In this document: piece by piece, positions 16,844 through 25,751 of the stretch
Layout: each line of letters starts with the position of its first letter
How positions within the stretch are numbered: the stretch's first letter is position 1
Origin: Gymnodinialimonas sp. 57CJ19
Lineage (GTDB): Bacteria; Pseudomonadota; Alphaproteobacteria; Rhodobacterales; Rhodobacteraceae
DNA: 64,000 bases
Assembly: GCF_038396845.1 (NCBI RefSeq)
Contig: NZ_CP151587.1
Span: forward strand, 1,276,001-1,340,000
Direction of reading: 5' to 3'
Position numbers and translations under genes: made by a program
Notes under the pieces: model-generated
Database searches by the model: none
What the model was told of the DNA's origin: nothing
The model's input: only the letters and a program-made list of their open reading frames with translations

Positions 16844-18398
16844 GGGGGCCTCCGGGGAGTGTGGGTGCGGCGTTCAGAAGGGTCTGGGTGTAAGCATGTT
16901 GCGGGTTGGTGAAGACAGCTTGCGTGTCACCTTTCTCCACGATCTTGCCCTTCTGCATCACCATAACGCGGTCCGTGATGGACCTTACAACCGTCAGGTC
17001 GTGGGAAATAAACAGATAGCTCAACCCGAAACGCTCCTGCAAATCTGCCAGCAAATCAAGGGTTTGCGCCCGTACCGACACGTCCAACGCACTGACCGCT
17101 TCGTCCAGCACCAAAAGCTTGGGCTTGGTGATCAACGCGCGGGCAATGGCGATGCGCTGCCGTTGCCCGCCCGAGAATTCGTGGGGGTATTTCAGGGCAT
17201 CACCGGGCGACAGGCGCACGGCCTCCAGCGCTTCGGCTACGGCGGGGCCGGGGTCGGGTTTGGTCTCGAGCAGGTGGAACGGCTCTGTCACGATGCGGTC
17301 GACGCGCCAGCGTGGGTTGAAGCTGCCGTAGGGGTCTTGGAACACGACCTGCACATCGGCCCGTAGTGCGCGCGGCATCTGCGGGCTGACGTTGTGGCCG
17401 TTAAGGGTGATGCTGCCCGAACTCACCGGATCAAGGCCAAGGATCGCGCGGGTCAGGGTGGACTTCCCGCAACCGCTCTCGCCCACAAGCCCAAGGCTTT
17501 CGCCCCGTTGCAGATCGAAGGAGACCCCATCGACGGCGCGCACGGGCGGGCCTCGGTGGAAGCCCTGGCGGGGGCCGGGGTAGTGGCGATGCACGTCTTG
17601 CACGGACAAGATCGCATCGGGTGCGGCCTCTGCCGTGCGGTCGGGCTGATGGGAGGATGCCGCAAACAGCGCCCGTGTGTAGGGGTGGGCCTGGTCGCGC
17701 AATACCTGCGCCGTTGGTCCCTGTTCTACAATCTGGCCGCTTTGCATCACCGCGATGCGGTCGGCCATGTCGGACACCACGGCAAGGTCGTGGGTAATCA
17801 GCAGCAGCGACATCCCCTCTTCTGCGATCAATTCCTTTAACAGATCAAGGATTTGCGCCTGAGTCGTGACATCCAGCGCCGTCGTGGGCTCATCCGCGAT
17901 CAACAGGCGTGGACGCAGGGCAATTGCACTGGCGATACAGACGCGCTGGCGCTGGCCGCCCGATAGCTCGTGGGGGAAACGGTCCAACGCGATATGGGAC
18001 AGGCCCACACGGTCAAGCCTGTTGCGGGCGATCTCTCGGGCCGTGGCACGGGTGGTGCGGGTGTGGATCAGCAGGGTTTCGGCCACCTGATCGCCGATGG
18101 TCTTCACCGGGTTCAGAGCGGTCATCGGCTCTTGAAAAATCATCGAAATGTCATTGCCGCGCAGGCCTTGCAACGCGCGTTCATCCAGCGCCAGCAGGTC
18201 CACCCCGTCCAGCATGGCACGGCCCCGTGTCTCGGCGCGTAAGGGGAGCAGGCCCATCAGCGCCAGCGCCGTCAGCGACTTGCCCGAGCCGCTTTCGCCC
18301 ACCAGACCGAAGATCTCTTTCGGGCGGATCGACAGGCCCACGTCATTCAGGATCGCCATGCGCCCGATGCTCAGAGACAGCCCTTCAACCTCGATCAT
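16827..18398 (-). CDS. Dipeptide/oligopeptide-type ABC transporter, fused ATPase
   Basis: The 523-residue protein contains two complete ABC ATPase domains, corresponding to DppD and DppF fused. The first has GLVGESGSGKSLTALALMG (Walker A), LSGGQRQRVCIASAIALRP and LLIADEPTTALDV; the second has GLVGESGCGKSTLTRAILG, FSGGQRQRIAIARALITKP and LLVLDEAVSALDV. It powers import through the two permeases encoded just upstream, with which it overlaps by four bases (ATGA). The substrate is probably a peptide, opine or similar compound. Confidence 0.92.
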   Translation of the reverse strand: MIEVEGLSLSIGRMAILNDVGLSIRPKEIFGLVGESGSGKSLTALALMGLLPLRAETRGRAMLDGVDLLALDERALQGLRGNDISMIFQEPMTALNPVKTIGDQVAETLLIHTRTTRATAREIARNRLDRVGLSHIALDRFPHELSGGQRQRVCIASAIALRPRLLIADEPTTALDVTTQAQILDLLKELIAEEGMSLLLITHDLAVVSDMADRIAVMQSGQIVEQGPTAQVLRDQAHPYTRALFAASSHQPDRTAEAAPDAILSVQDVHRHYPGPRQGFHRGPPVRAVDGVSFDLQRGESLGLVGESGCGKSTLTRAILGLDPVSSGSITLNGHNVSPQMPRALRADVQVVFQDPYGSFNPRWRVDRIVTEPFHLLETKPDPGPAVAEALEAVRLSPGDALKYPHEFSGGQRQRIAIARALITKPKLLVLDEAVSALDVSVRAQTLDLLADLQERFGLSYLFISHDLTVVRSITDRVMVMQKGKIVEKGDTQAVFTNPQHAYTQTLLNAAPTLPGGPHDTLV

Positions 18399-19219
18399 CC
18401 CCGCGCCCTCCGCAGACGCGGATCGAGGGCGTCGCGCAGCCCGTCGCCCATCAGGTTGAGGCCAAGCACCAGAAGCACAATCGACAGGCCCGGCAAAAAC
18501 GCCAGATGGGGATGGGAATAAACCATGGTCTGCGCGTCGGCCAACATCTTGCCAAGGGACGCCGTGGGCGGTTGCGCCCCAAGGCCCACATAGGACAGGC
18601 CCGCCTCGGCCAGAATGCCAAGGGAGAACTGGATAGTTGCCTGCACAATCAACAGGTTGGCGATGTTGGGCAGGATGTGCTCGAAGCTGATCCTTGTGGG
18701 GGTTTTACCGGCGGTGCGGGCGGCAAGGATGTAATCCAGCGTCCAGATCGGCAGCGCCCCGCCACGGGCGACACGGGCGAAAACCGGGATGTTGAAGATG
18801 CCGATCGCCAGGATCGCATTGGTGGCCGAGGGGCCGTAGACAGCGGTAATCAGGATCGCGATCACAAGGGAAGGGAAGGCGAAAATCAGGTCGTTGCCCC
18901 GCATGATGACCTCATCCAGCAGGGACCCCTTGGTGGCCGCCGCCGCCAACCCCAGGGGCACGCCCAGACCCACGCCGATGCCCACGGCGATCAGCGCCAC
19001 GGCGATCGAGGTCTGCGTGCCCTCCATCAGCATCGCCACAAGATCGCGGCCAAATTGATCGGTGCCGAACCAATGGGCGGCCGAGGCCGGTTGCAAGCGC
19101 TCCGAAATGGAGAGGCTGGCCGTGTCGTAGGGCGTCCAGACCAGCGACAGCATCGCCAAGGCAAGGAAAAAGCCCGAGATGAGGGTGCCGAAGATAAGGG
19201 CAGGGGGCAGGAGTTTCAT
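18395..19219 (-). CDS. Dipeptide-type ABC transporter permease (DppC-like)
   Basis: This 274-residue inner membrane permease has about six membrane segments and the C-terminal-half EAA loop (EAGLSYVGLGAQPPTASLG) characteristic of DppC/OppC. The N-terminus carries LSLVWTPYDTASLSISERLQ and HWFGTDQFGRDL, which mark the same subfamily. Both ends overlap flanking transporter genes, showing one operon: DppB-like, DppC-like, fused ATPase. Confidence 0.92.
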   Translation of the reverse strand: MKLLPPALIFGTLISGFFLALAMLSLVWTPYDTASLSISERLQPASAAHWFGTDQFGRDLVAMLMEGTQTSIAVALIAVGIGVGLGVPLGLAAAATKGSLLDEVIMRGNDLIFAFPSLVIAILITAVYGPSATNAILAIGIFNIPVFARVARGGALPIWTLDYILAARTAGKTPTRISFEHILPNIANLLIVQATIQFSLGILAEAGLSYVGLGAQPPTASLGKMLADAQTMVYSHPHLAFLPGLSIVLLVLGLNLMGDGLRDALDPRLRRARG

Positions 19220-20157
19220 GTGCGGCGCAGCCTCGGGTCAACCACGGCATAGGCGATGTCCACAAGGAAGGTCACGACGATCACCGCGAAGACCAGCAGC
19301 ATGGTGACGCTTTCCACCACGATCAGATCCCTCTGGGTGATGCCTTGAAAGATCAGCCGCCCAAGGCCGGGCAGGTAGAAGACGTTTTCGATAATGATCG
19401 CGCCTGCCAGCAAGAAGCTGAACTGCAAGCCGATGATCGTCAGCACAGGGATCAGAGCGTTGCGCAGGGCGTGGCGCAGGATTGCCTGGCGCGGTGACAG
19501 GCCCTTGGCGCGGGCGGTACGGATGTAATCCTGGTCCAACGTCTCGATCAGGGCCGAGCGCATGACCCGTGCCAGAATCGCCGCTTGCGGCAGGGCCAAA
19601 GCGATGGCGGGCAAGGTGAGGGATCGCAGCGCCGCCCCCGGATCGTCCCAGCCGCCAAACCCGCCCGAGGGGAACCACTGCCGCTTCACCGCGAACAGCA
19701 ACACAAGGAACATGGCGAACCAGAAGTTCGGCACCGCAATGCCCAGTTGCGTCACGCCCATGGTCAGATAATCGCCGATGCGGCCCCTGTTTGCGGCGGC
19801 CAGAACACCCACAGGCACGGCGATCAACGTCGAGAGGATCAGCGCCAGAACCGCCAAGGGGACCGAGACCCAGATCCGGTCTGCAATCAACTCGGCCACC
19901 GGGACACGGTAATTGTAGGAGGTGCCGAAATCCCCCGTCACCATCCCCGTCACCCACGACAGGTAGCGCGTGGCCAAGCTGCCCTCCAACCCCAATTCGG
20001 CCCGCAGGTTGGCGATGGCCTCATCGGTGGCGTTCAGGCCCAACATATAGGCGGCGGGGTCTCCGGGAATGACCTCGACCACCGCGAAAATCGCAAAGCT
20101 GGCGACGATCAGGCTCAGGCTCAGGGACAGGGCACGGAAAAGGAGGTAGCGGCTCAT
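19216..20157 (-). CDS. Dipeptide-type ABC transporter permease (DppB-like)
   Basis: The 313-residue protein is the other importer permease: N-terminal membrane helix, GDPAAYMLGLNAT, the EAA region with YIRTARAKGLSPRQAILRHA and the terminal YAVVDPRLRRT typical of DppB/OppB. It is the first gene of the operon. The expected substrate-binding protein is not directly upstream; the best candidate is encoded 2.9 kb away at 23021-24505 on the same strand. Confidence 0.92.
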   Translation of the reverse strand: MSRYLLFRALSLSLSLIVASFAIFAVVEVIPGDPAAYMLGLNATDEAIANLRAELGLEGSLATRYLSWVTGMVTGDFGTSYNYRVPVAELIADRIWVSVPLAVLALILSTLIAVPVGVLAAANRGRIGDYLTMGVTQLGIAVPNFWFAMFLVLLFAVKRQWFPSGGFGGWDDPGAALRSLTLPAIALALPQAAILARVMRSALIETLDQDYIRTARAKGLSPRQAILRHALRNALIPVLTIIGLQFSFLLAGAIIIENVFYLPGLGRLIFQGITQRDLIVVESVTMLLVFAVIVVTFLVDIAYAVVDPRLRRT

Positions 20158-20345
20158 GGGGGCGACGTTACGGCGCGCGCGTGGAATGGACCAGAGGGCA
20201 TGGTTAACCTTGCGTCGATCAGGGCACCTGACACGGCGTTAACCATTAGGGCCGCAATTGGCCGTGCGTGGTCATATTGACGGCGGAATTAACGGGCTAG
20301 GTTAATTTTGTACGTCCAAGAGACCTATATTTGGGGGCCAAAACC

Positions 20346-21353
20346 ATGCCAACGCTCGTCATATATGAGATCAATACAGATCCGGTCAGCTCCTCCAACG
20401 TGACAGTTCTCAACGAGTATGTCGTTGATGTCATTGACGATGATGCGCTTCTGGAAGACCCCGATGGGAACGGTCCGCAGCTCGATGTCAGCGGCATTCC
20501 CGGCTTTATCGGCGATTCGACCAACTTCCAGACGTTCGAAGCCTATAACGGCACGCTCGCCGGGAACCCGGTGAGTTTCACGCTGTTGCAGTACTCCAAC
20601 CCGGTCTTGATCGTGGCCACCCAAGGCACGTTTGATGTGGGCGATACGATCACCGGGACGAACAATAATATCGTGAATGCCCCCGCCAGCACCTATGCGA
20701 CGCTGCCCGATTTCGTCTGCTTTGTCGCCGGATCGCAGGTGGAAACGCCCCGCGGCCCTCGGGCGATCGAAACGCTGTCGCCCGGCGATATGGTGCTGAC
20801 GGCGCAGGGCTATGCCAAGCCAATCCGCTGGATCGGTCGGCGCAAGATCAGCGCGGCACAGCTGGCACGCAACCCGCATCTCACCCCCGTGGCGATTGCG
20901 CCCGATGCCATTGCGCCGGGCGTGCCGTCCGTCCCCGTAAGCGTGTCGCCGCAACACCGCATCGCCGTGGGCACAGGCAAAAGCCATGTCGCGTTGGGTT
21001 CTGCGGCGGTACTTGTGCCTGCACAATGGTTAACGCAGCGCCCCGGCATTGACGTCGGAAACGCCAAGCAGGGGGTGGAGTATGTGCACATCCTGCTGGA
21101 CCACCACGAAGTGGTGAATGTCGCGGGCCTGTGGTCCGAGACCTTGTTTCTGGGCGACACGATGCTTGACGCACTCTCCACCTCCGCCCGTGCAGAGATT
21201 ACGCAGATATTCCCCGATCTGGACCAAGGGGCGCAATGGCCCGAGGCAACCTGCCTGCGCGTCGCCACCAAGCAGGAGGCCTGCGTTGCCCTGCACGATT
21301 TCGGCGCCTTTGATACCGATGTTGTCTCCGATCCTCTGCCGATGACGGGGTAG
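20346..21353 (+). CDS. Hint-domain (hedgehog/intein-like) protein
   Basis: The 335-residue product has an N-terminal beta-rich domain of about 120 residues and a Hint module starting at Cys125 ([18 protein letters not shown], then [10 protein letters not shown]), with a matching SPQHRIAVG segment near residue 201. Hint modules in hedgehog proteins and inteins use this Cys for an N-S acyl shift; related stand-alone Hint proteins are common in Rhodobacterales and often linked to secretion, but their biochemistry is unclear. There is no Sec signal peptide. The gene lies on the opposite strand between permease and binding protein genes. Confidence 0.8.
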   Translation: MPTLVIYEINTDPVSSSNVTVLNEYVVDVIDDDALLEDPDGNGPQLDVSGIPGFIGDSTNFQTFEAYNGTLAGNPVSFTLLQYSNPVLIVATQGTFDVGDTITGTNNNIVNAPASTYATLPDFVCFVAGSQVETPRGPRAIETLSPGDMVLTAQGYAKPIRWIGRRKISAAQLARNPHLTPVAIAPDAIAPGVPSVPVSVSPQHRIAVGTGKSHVALGSAAVLVPAQWLTQRPGIDVGNAKQGVEYVHILLDHHEVVNVAGLWSETLFLGDTMLDALSTSARAEITQIFPDLDQGAQWPEATCLRVATKQEACVALHDFGAFDTDVVSDPLPMTG

Positions 21354-21378
21354 GCGCAGCACGCTCTGCCAAGCTCTA

Positions 21379-21401
21379 GCCGGAAGGGCTACGCTTCCGG
21401 C
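21379..21401. terminator. Hairpin between convergent genes
   Basis: GCCGGAAG and CTTCCGGC form an 8-bp stem around a 7-base loop. It lies between the convergent Hint and beta-helix genes, where it may act as a bidirectional terminator; no T run is present. Confidence 0.4.
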
Positions 21402-21472
21402 GGCAACTGCCCCACGGGTGAAGCGATCGTGCCGCCCCGCCCGCACGGTTTCGGAGGCCGGGCAGCGGCGGC

Positions 21473-22885
21473 TTAGTCCACGTCCAGCGTCACGCCGTCG
21501 GTCTCGATCCCGTCGGCCATTTCGCTGTCCACGACATAGACATTGCCCTCTCCATGGCCGTCCTGCACAGCCTCTACCCCAAGGTCGCCGCCATCATTTC
21601 CGGCGGTGGCCGAGCTGATCAGCGTCATCATCAGATCGCCTGCGTCGTCTTCCTCGGCCACGATGCCGACACCGCCGTTGGACGAGGCTTCAACCGCCGT
21701 GGCGGTCACATAGACGCTGCCCGGCCCTTCCTCGGATAGCTTGATCGCATCGTCGATGTTGCCGTTGCCGATGATCCCGGTGAAGACCACGTCGATGTCG
21801 CCGGGGCCGTGTTCGTCGAAGTCATAGCCCTCATCGAAATTGCCAAGCATTTGCCCGATGGACAGTGTCGCGATGATGCTGCCGGGGCCCGCTTCGTCGA
21901 TGTCAAAACCGTCGTCCACGTCGATGGAATATTCATATTCCTCCACGCTGCCGTCCTCAATGGTCTCAACCTCCAGCTCGAAACAATCCATGTCCGGCGT
22001 GTCCTCGGCGGGCTGGGGCAGGTCGGCTATGATGACCCCGGAGTCCTCAAATTCGCCCTCGGGTAGGGCGGGCAGAAACAAGGCCAGCACCGCGGGGTCG
22101 CAGTAGCTGCCGTTCTCGATAAAATTGGCTCGGATCAGGTCCACGATCACGTCGCCCGCCTGGCCCTCGTCCAACTCGAACCCATCGGCGCCCACGCCCG
22201 TCGCCACAAGGTTCACCCCGGTCAGGTCAATGCTGCCCGGCCCGCGTTCGTCCACCCGCAAGCCGTCGGCGTCAAAGCTGCCTTGCCCCACGTCCGAGAT
22301 ATGCACCCGGTTCAACTCCAACTGGATCGACGCGGCAGAGCCTTCTCCCGCCCCGCCATCGCCGCTGCCGCAATCGTCGGCCAAGGTGCAATCGGACACG
22401 TGGATGCCGTGGCCCGCCACGCCCGATACCGCAACGTTGGTCAGCACAAGGCTCACCACGCCCTCGGCATCTTCGGCGACGTCCAGAAAGACGCCCTTTC
22501 CGGGTGTCTCTCCGGTGCCTTGGTTGGCCAGGGAAAAGCCCCCCGGTCCGGTGAAGCGCGTGGCGATGATCGCCAAGACCTGCGGCCCGATGGCCGACAG
22601 CAGCGTCACGTCATTGTCGGATGCGATGGTCACGCCGTTGCCCATGATGACCAACGGCGAGCGGCCCTCGTACCGCAAACCGACCTCTGTGGTGATCGTG
22701 CCGTCGGCTTGGGTGATGTAGATCACCGTCCGCGCGTCCGATGCTGCGGCCGCGTCCAACGCCTCCTGCAAAGAGCCGGGGCCGGTGGGGTAGAAGTTCG
22801 TCACCATCAGCGTTTCGGCCAAGGCGGGGGCGGTCAGGCAGAGGGCGAGGGCGGCGCTGGAAAGAAGGTTGAGGGGCGGCGTCAT
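21473..22885 (-). CDS. Secreted acidic beta-helix repeat protein
   Basis: The 470-residue product has a signal peptide (residues 1-23, ending ALA) and no recognised enzyme domain. From about residue 206 it consists of imperfect repeats of about 26-28 residues with the core DExGPGSIxVT: near 206, 233, 324, 351, 378, 404 and 431. Spacing and composition suggest a right-handed parallel beta-helix, and the many Asp/Glu residues suggest calcium binding. Cysteines near 166/172 and 262/301 could form disulfides. It lies between the ABC binding protein gene and the Hint gene. Function unknown; the start at 22885 gives a proper signal peptide. Confidence 0.72.
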   Translation of the reverse strand: MTPPLNLLSSAALALCLTAPALAETLMVTNFYPTGPGSLQEALDAAAASDARTVIYITQADGTITTEVGLRYEGRSPLVIMGNGVTIASDNDVTLLSAIGPQVLAIIATRFTGPGGFSLANQGTGETPGKGVFLDVAEDAEGVVSLVLTNVAVSGVAGHGIHVSDCTLADDCGSGDGGAGEGSAASIQLELNRVHISDVGQGSFDADGLRVDERGPGSIDLTGVNLVATGVGADGFELDEGQAGDVIVDLIRANFIENGSYCDPAVLALFLPALPEGEFEDSGVIIADLPQPAEDTPDMDCFELEVETIEDGSVEEYEYSIDVDDGFDIDEAGPGSIIATLSIGQMLGNFDEGYDFDEHGPGDIDVVFTGIIGNGNIDDAIKLSEEGPGSVYVTATAVEASSNGGVGIVAEEDDAGDLMMTLISSATAGNDGGDLGVEAVQDGHGEGNVYVVDSEMADGIETDGVTLDVD

Positions 22886-22975
22886 GGAAAATCCTTGGGT
22901 GAAACAGCATCGCGCCCGCAGGGCGCGTGGGCGCCGAAGGGCCGAAGGCCCGCAGGCGCAATCAGCGAAGCGCAA

Positions 22976-22997
22976 CGGGGGGCGTCAGCCCCCCGCT
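22976..22997. terminator. G-run/C-run hairpin upstream of the beta-helix gene
   Basis: GGGGGGCGTCAGCCCCCC lies in the 135-base gap between the ABC binding protein gene and the beta-helix gene, just after the binding protein stop on its strand. It probably ends or attenuates that transcript. The rest of the gap is rich in short inverted repeats such as GGGCCGAAGGCCC. Confidence 0.45.
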
Positions 22998-23020
22998 ACA
23001 ATGTTGTTTTCAGCAGCAGG

Positions 23021-24505
23021 TTACTCGCTCCAGCTGACGCCCGTCACGTCGACCGCCTGGGTGGGAGAGTTCGCCCAAAGGCCCACGATATTGGCATTGG
23101 CGACACCGGTCTTGGGCAGTTGGAACAGATAGGCGTTTACGTAATCATCCGCGATCATCTGCTGCGCGGCTTGATTGATGCGCGTGCGCTCCGCCGGGTC
23201 CGTGGTCACGGAAAGCTCCTCCATCAGGGCTTGGAACTCGGCGTTGTCGTACTGGAAATAGTACTCGGGCCGGGCGTAGATGTTGATGTCCGCAGGCTCT
23301 GTGTGGCTGATGATGGTCAGGTCAAAATCATAGCCTCGGAACACCTGTTCCAACCATCCGGCCCATTCGATGTTGGTGATTTCCGTGGCAATGCCCACGT
23401 CGCGCAATTGGCTGGCGACGATCTCGCCACCACGGCGGGCATAGGCGGGGGGCGGCAACATCAGGCGCAGGGTCAGATCCTCGGCCCCGGCTTCGGCCAG
23501 CAATTCGCGGGCGCGTTCTGGATCAAAGTCGGATTGCCCGGTCAGGTCCACATAGTCGGGATTGTGGGGCGCGAAGTGGGTGCCGATGGGCGTACCGTAG
23601 CCGAACATCGCGCCGTCGATGATGTCTTGGCGGTTGATCGCGTGGGAAATCGCTTGCCGGATCAGTGGGTTGGAAAGAACCTCTCCGCCGTTGTTCATGG
23701 CAAGGATCGTCTCCCCCTCGGTGGAGCCTACGATGACGTTGAAGCGGGGGTCGGCCTCGAACTGCGCCAGTGTTTCGGGGGCGGGGAAGACCGGGAAGGC
23801 ATCCAGATCGCCGGCCATCATCGCGGCCATGGCGGCGTTGGGGTCGGAGATGAAGCGGAATGTCACCTCGGTCAGCGCCGGGGCGTCGCCCCAGTAATTG
23901 TCGTTGCGGGTCAGCGTGATGCTGTCGCCTTGGCGCCATTCGGTGAAGGCGAACGCGCCGGTGCCTATGGGGTTGGTGGCGTTGGTGTCGGCGCTGGCGG
24001 CGTCCACGATCACCGCGTCACCCCATGCCATGTCGAACAGGAACGCGCCGTCGGGCCCATCGAGCGTGACGGTAACGGTGGTGTCATCGACCGCTTCGGC
24101 GCTGACGATATTGGCAAAAAGGGCGGCCTGCGCGTTGGTGGAGCCTTCGGCCCGCGCCCGGTCGAGAGAGAAGACAACGTCTTCCGCCGTCATCGCCGCG
24201 CCGTCGTGGAAGGTCACGCCCTCGCGCAGGTGGAACGTGTAGGTGGTGCCATCTTCCGAGATGTCCCAGCTTTCCGCGAGGCCGGGAATAACCGCGCCGT
24301 CGGCGGCGAAGCGGGTCAGCCCTTCAAACACGTTGGAATAAACCACCTCGTCAATCGCGGCAGCCGCGCCGCCGGTGGGGTCCAGCATCGGCGGTTCCAG
24401 CTGCATGCCGACGCTAAGGGTGGTCTGTTGCGCCATGGCGGTGCCAGCGGTCAGCGCCAGGACGGCGGCGCCAAGGCCCAGGATCGGGCGAAGGGTGGTT
24501 TTCAT
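23021..24505 (-). CDS. ABC transporter substrate-binding protein, family 5
   Basis: This 494-residue periplasmic protein has a signal peptide (residues 1-25, ending AMA) and the family 5 (DppA/OppA) pattern: VYSNVFEGLTRFAADGAVIP, LAESWDISEDGTTYTFHLRE, GVTFHDGAAMTAEDVVFSLD. Members bind peptides, nickel complexes, opines or heme. It is the likely binding component of the importer at 16827-20157, separated from it by the Hint and beta-helix genes. Confidence 0.92.
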   Translation of the reverse strand: MKTTLRPILGLGAAVLALTAGTAMAQQTTLSVGMQLEPPMLDPTGGAAAAIDEVVYSNVFEGLTRFAADGAVIPGLAESWDISEDGTTYTFHLREGVTFHDGAAMTAEDVVFSLDRARAEGSTNAQAALFANIVSAEAVDDTTVTVTLDGPDGAFLFDMAWGDAVIVDAASADTNATNPIGTGAFAFTEWRQGDSITLTRNDNYWGDAPALTEVTFRFISDPNAAMAAMMAGDLDAFPVFPAPETLAQFEADPRFNVIVGSTEGETILAMNNGGEVLSNPLIRQAISHAINRQDIIDGAMFGYGTPIGTHFAPHNPDYVDLTGQSDFDPERARELLAEAGAEDLTLRLMLPPPAYARRGGEIVASQLRDVGIATEITNIEWAGWLEQVFRGYDFDLTIISHTEPADINIYARPEYYFQYDNAEFQALMEELSVTTDPAERTRINQAAQQMIADDYVNAYLFQLPKTGVANANIVGLWANSPTQAVDVTGVSWSE

Positions 24506-24562
24506 GATCTCTCTCCCTGAGGTCTGATTTTGCCCCAGTGTGCCGCAGGGAAGCCGGGAGGC

Positions 24563-25447
24563 CTACTGAAAAGTTAAAGCCTCCGGTGTGTTCCATGTCG
24601 CAGGCACCGCCACGCCAAGGGCGGTGAGCCCCTCCACCTGCTGCGCGGTCTCTTGTGCGAAACGCTCGGCTAGGCCTTTGGGCATCGGGCGCGGCGGAGA
24701 GGGGTTAACCACACGGGTCACGATACTGTCGGGCAGGTCAAAGGGGGCGACGCCCAGGAACCGCTCAATATCCGCGATGAAGGCGCGGGGGGCGTCGGGG
24801 ATGCGGTCGAACAGGGCGATGTGCAGGCATTCCGGCGGCAGCGCCGCGCGCATTCGCTTGATCGCGGCGACGTAATTGCTGTGCTGCAAATAATCGCCGC
24901 CGGTGCGGATGTGATCTTCCAGCTGATCGAGGGACCATTGTTCCAATTTCTCAGTCGCGCCCTGCATTTTCAGGTGAAAGCGCACATGGCTCCAGAGCCG
25001 GTCCATCGGTTCACGCAGGGTGTAGACGACCCGCAGTTTCGCCGTGCGGGCGTGGAGCGCCGCCCACCCTTCGGTGGGCACCAGCGCGTTCATGTTGGAG
25101 AAATCCGCCACCCAAGTCGCCGCGCCGCGGTGTTGAAACAGCCCGTTGAACCACGCGTCATCGACCGGCCCCTTCAGCCAGTTCGCCGTCCATTCCACCC
25201 GCCGTTGCAGCACCGGAAGGGCAGAGCGTTCGGGATCAAAATGCAGATATCCCTGCGCCCGGCGCATCCGCGATTTGTCCGACAAGATGCCGGGGTTCAC
25301 ATGGCAGGCGTAGAGGTAATGCACTTCTTTTTCGCGACAGAAGTGGATGTCGGGGTGACGGTTCAGGGCGTCATAAATCCACGTCGTGCCCGCTTTCATA
25401 GCGCCCACGCCAAGCAGGAGGTGATCGAAGGTCTTGGGGTCTGTCAT
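24563..25447 (-). CDS. Sulfotransferase family protein
   Basis: The 294-residue cytosolic protein has the PAPS 5'-phosphosulfate loop in LLLGVGAMKAGTTWIYDAL near the N-terminus and a 3'-phosphate-binding region around LRVVYTLREPMDRLWSH, the two hallmarks of PAPS-dependent sulfotransferases. The acceptor (glycan, lipid or small alcohol) is unknown. It stands alone, 57 bases after the ABC binding protein start on the same strand. The start at 25447 is chosen because the loop then lies where it does in relatives. Confidence 0.85.
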   Translation of the reverse strand: MTDPKTFDHLLLGVGAMKAGTTWIYDALNRHPDIHFCREKEVHYLYACHVNPGILSDKSRMRRAQGYLHFDPERSALPVLQRRVEWTANWLKGPVDDAWFNGLFQHRGAATWVADFSNMNALVPTEGWAALHARTAKLRVVYTLREPMDRLWSHVRFHLKMQGATEKLEQWSLDQLEDHIRTGGDYLQHSNYVAAIKRMRAALPPECLHIALFDRIPDAPRAFIADIERFLGVAPFDLPDSIVTRVVNPSPPRPMPKGLAERFAQETAQQVEGLTALGVAVPATWNTPEALTFQ

Positions 25448-25620
25448 GACGGGGCGCTCCGGAAAAGGGCAGGGCACCGGTGAACGGCGCGGTACGGAGG
25501 CTAGGGGGAATTCGTTTAAAATTCGTTGCGAGGGTGAGAGGGGATGCGCATCGCTTGCGGCCAACCGCCCGTGCCCTCGCACGGGCAGCCCCCGTCCGCC
25601 CCCCCGGGCGGGGGCTTCTC

Positions 25621-25654
25621 CCCCACCCGGCGGCCGGCGGCTGCCCTAGGTTGG
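25621..25654 (+). repeat. Direct repeat, copy 1
   Basis: The core ACCCGGCGGCCGGCGGCTGC then CCTAGGTTGG recurs with few changes at 25712-25745, 91 bases downstream. Confidence 0.5.
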
Positions 25655-25711
25655 GCGCGTGCCCGGTAGCCAGTTCACCAATCCCCGTACGATGCCTCGC
25701 GAGTGGGCTCC

Positions 25712-25745
25712 TCCCACCCGGCGGCAGTGGGCTGCCCTTGGTTGG
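25712..25745 (+). repeat. Direct repeat, copy 2
   Basis: The core ACCCGGCGGCAGTGGGCTGC then CCTTGGTTGG matches copy 1 at 25621. It lies just beyond the end of the M20 deacylase gene. Confidence 0.5.
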
Positions 25746-25751
25746 TAACGT

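Larger units (their letters stand above)
25448..25751. other. 304-base intergenic region with direct repeats
   Basis: This gap holds no supportable gene. Its second half contains two copies of a roughly 34-bp direct repeat, annotated separately, and a GC-rich inverted repeat (CCCGGGCGGGGG) at about 25606-25617. Short frames across it are low complexity. Confidence 0.6.

Noticed and set aside
22283..24520. 745-codon open frame opposite the ABC binding protein gene
   Set aside because: It is a shadow of the high-GC binding protein and beta-helix genes and has Gly/Arg/His-rich low-complexity composition and no domain.
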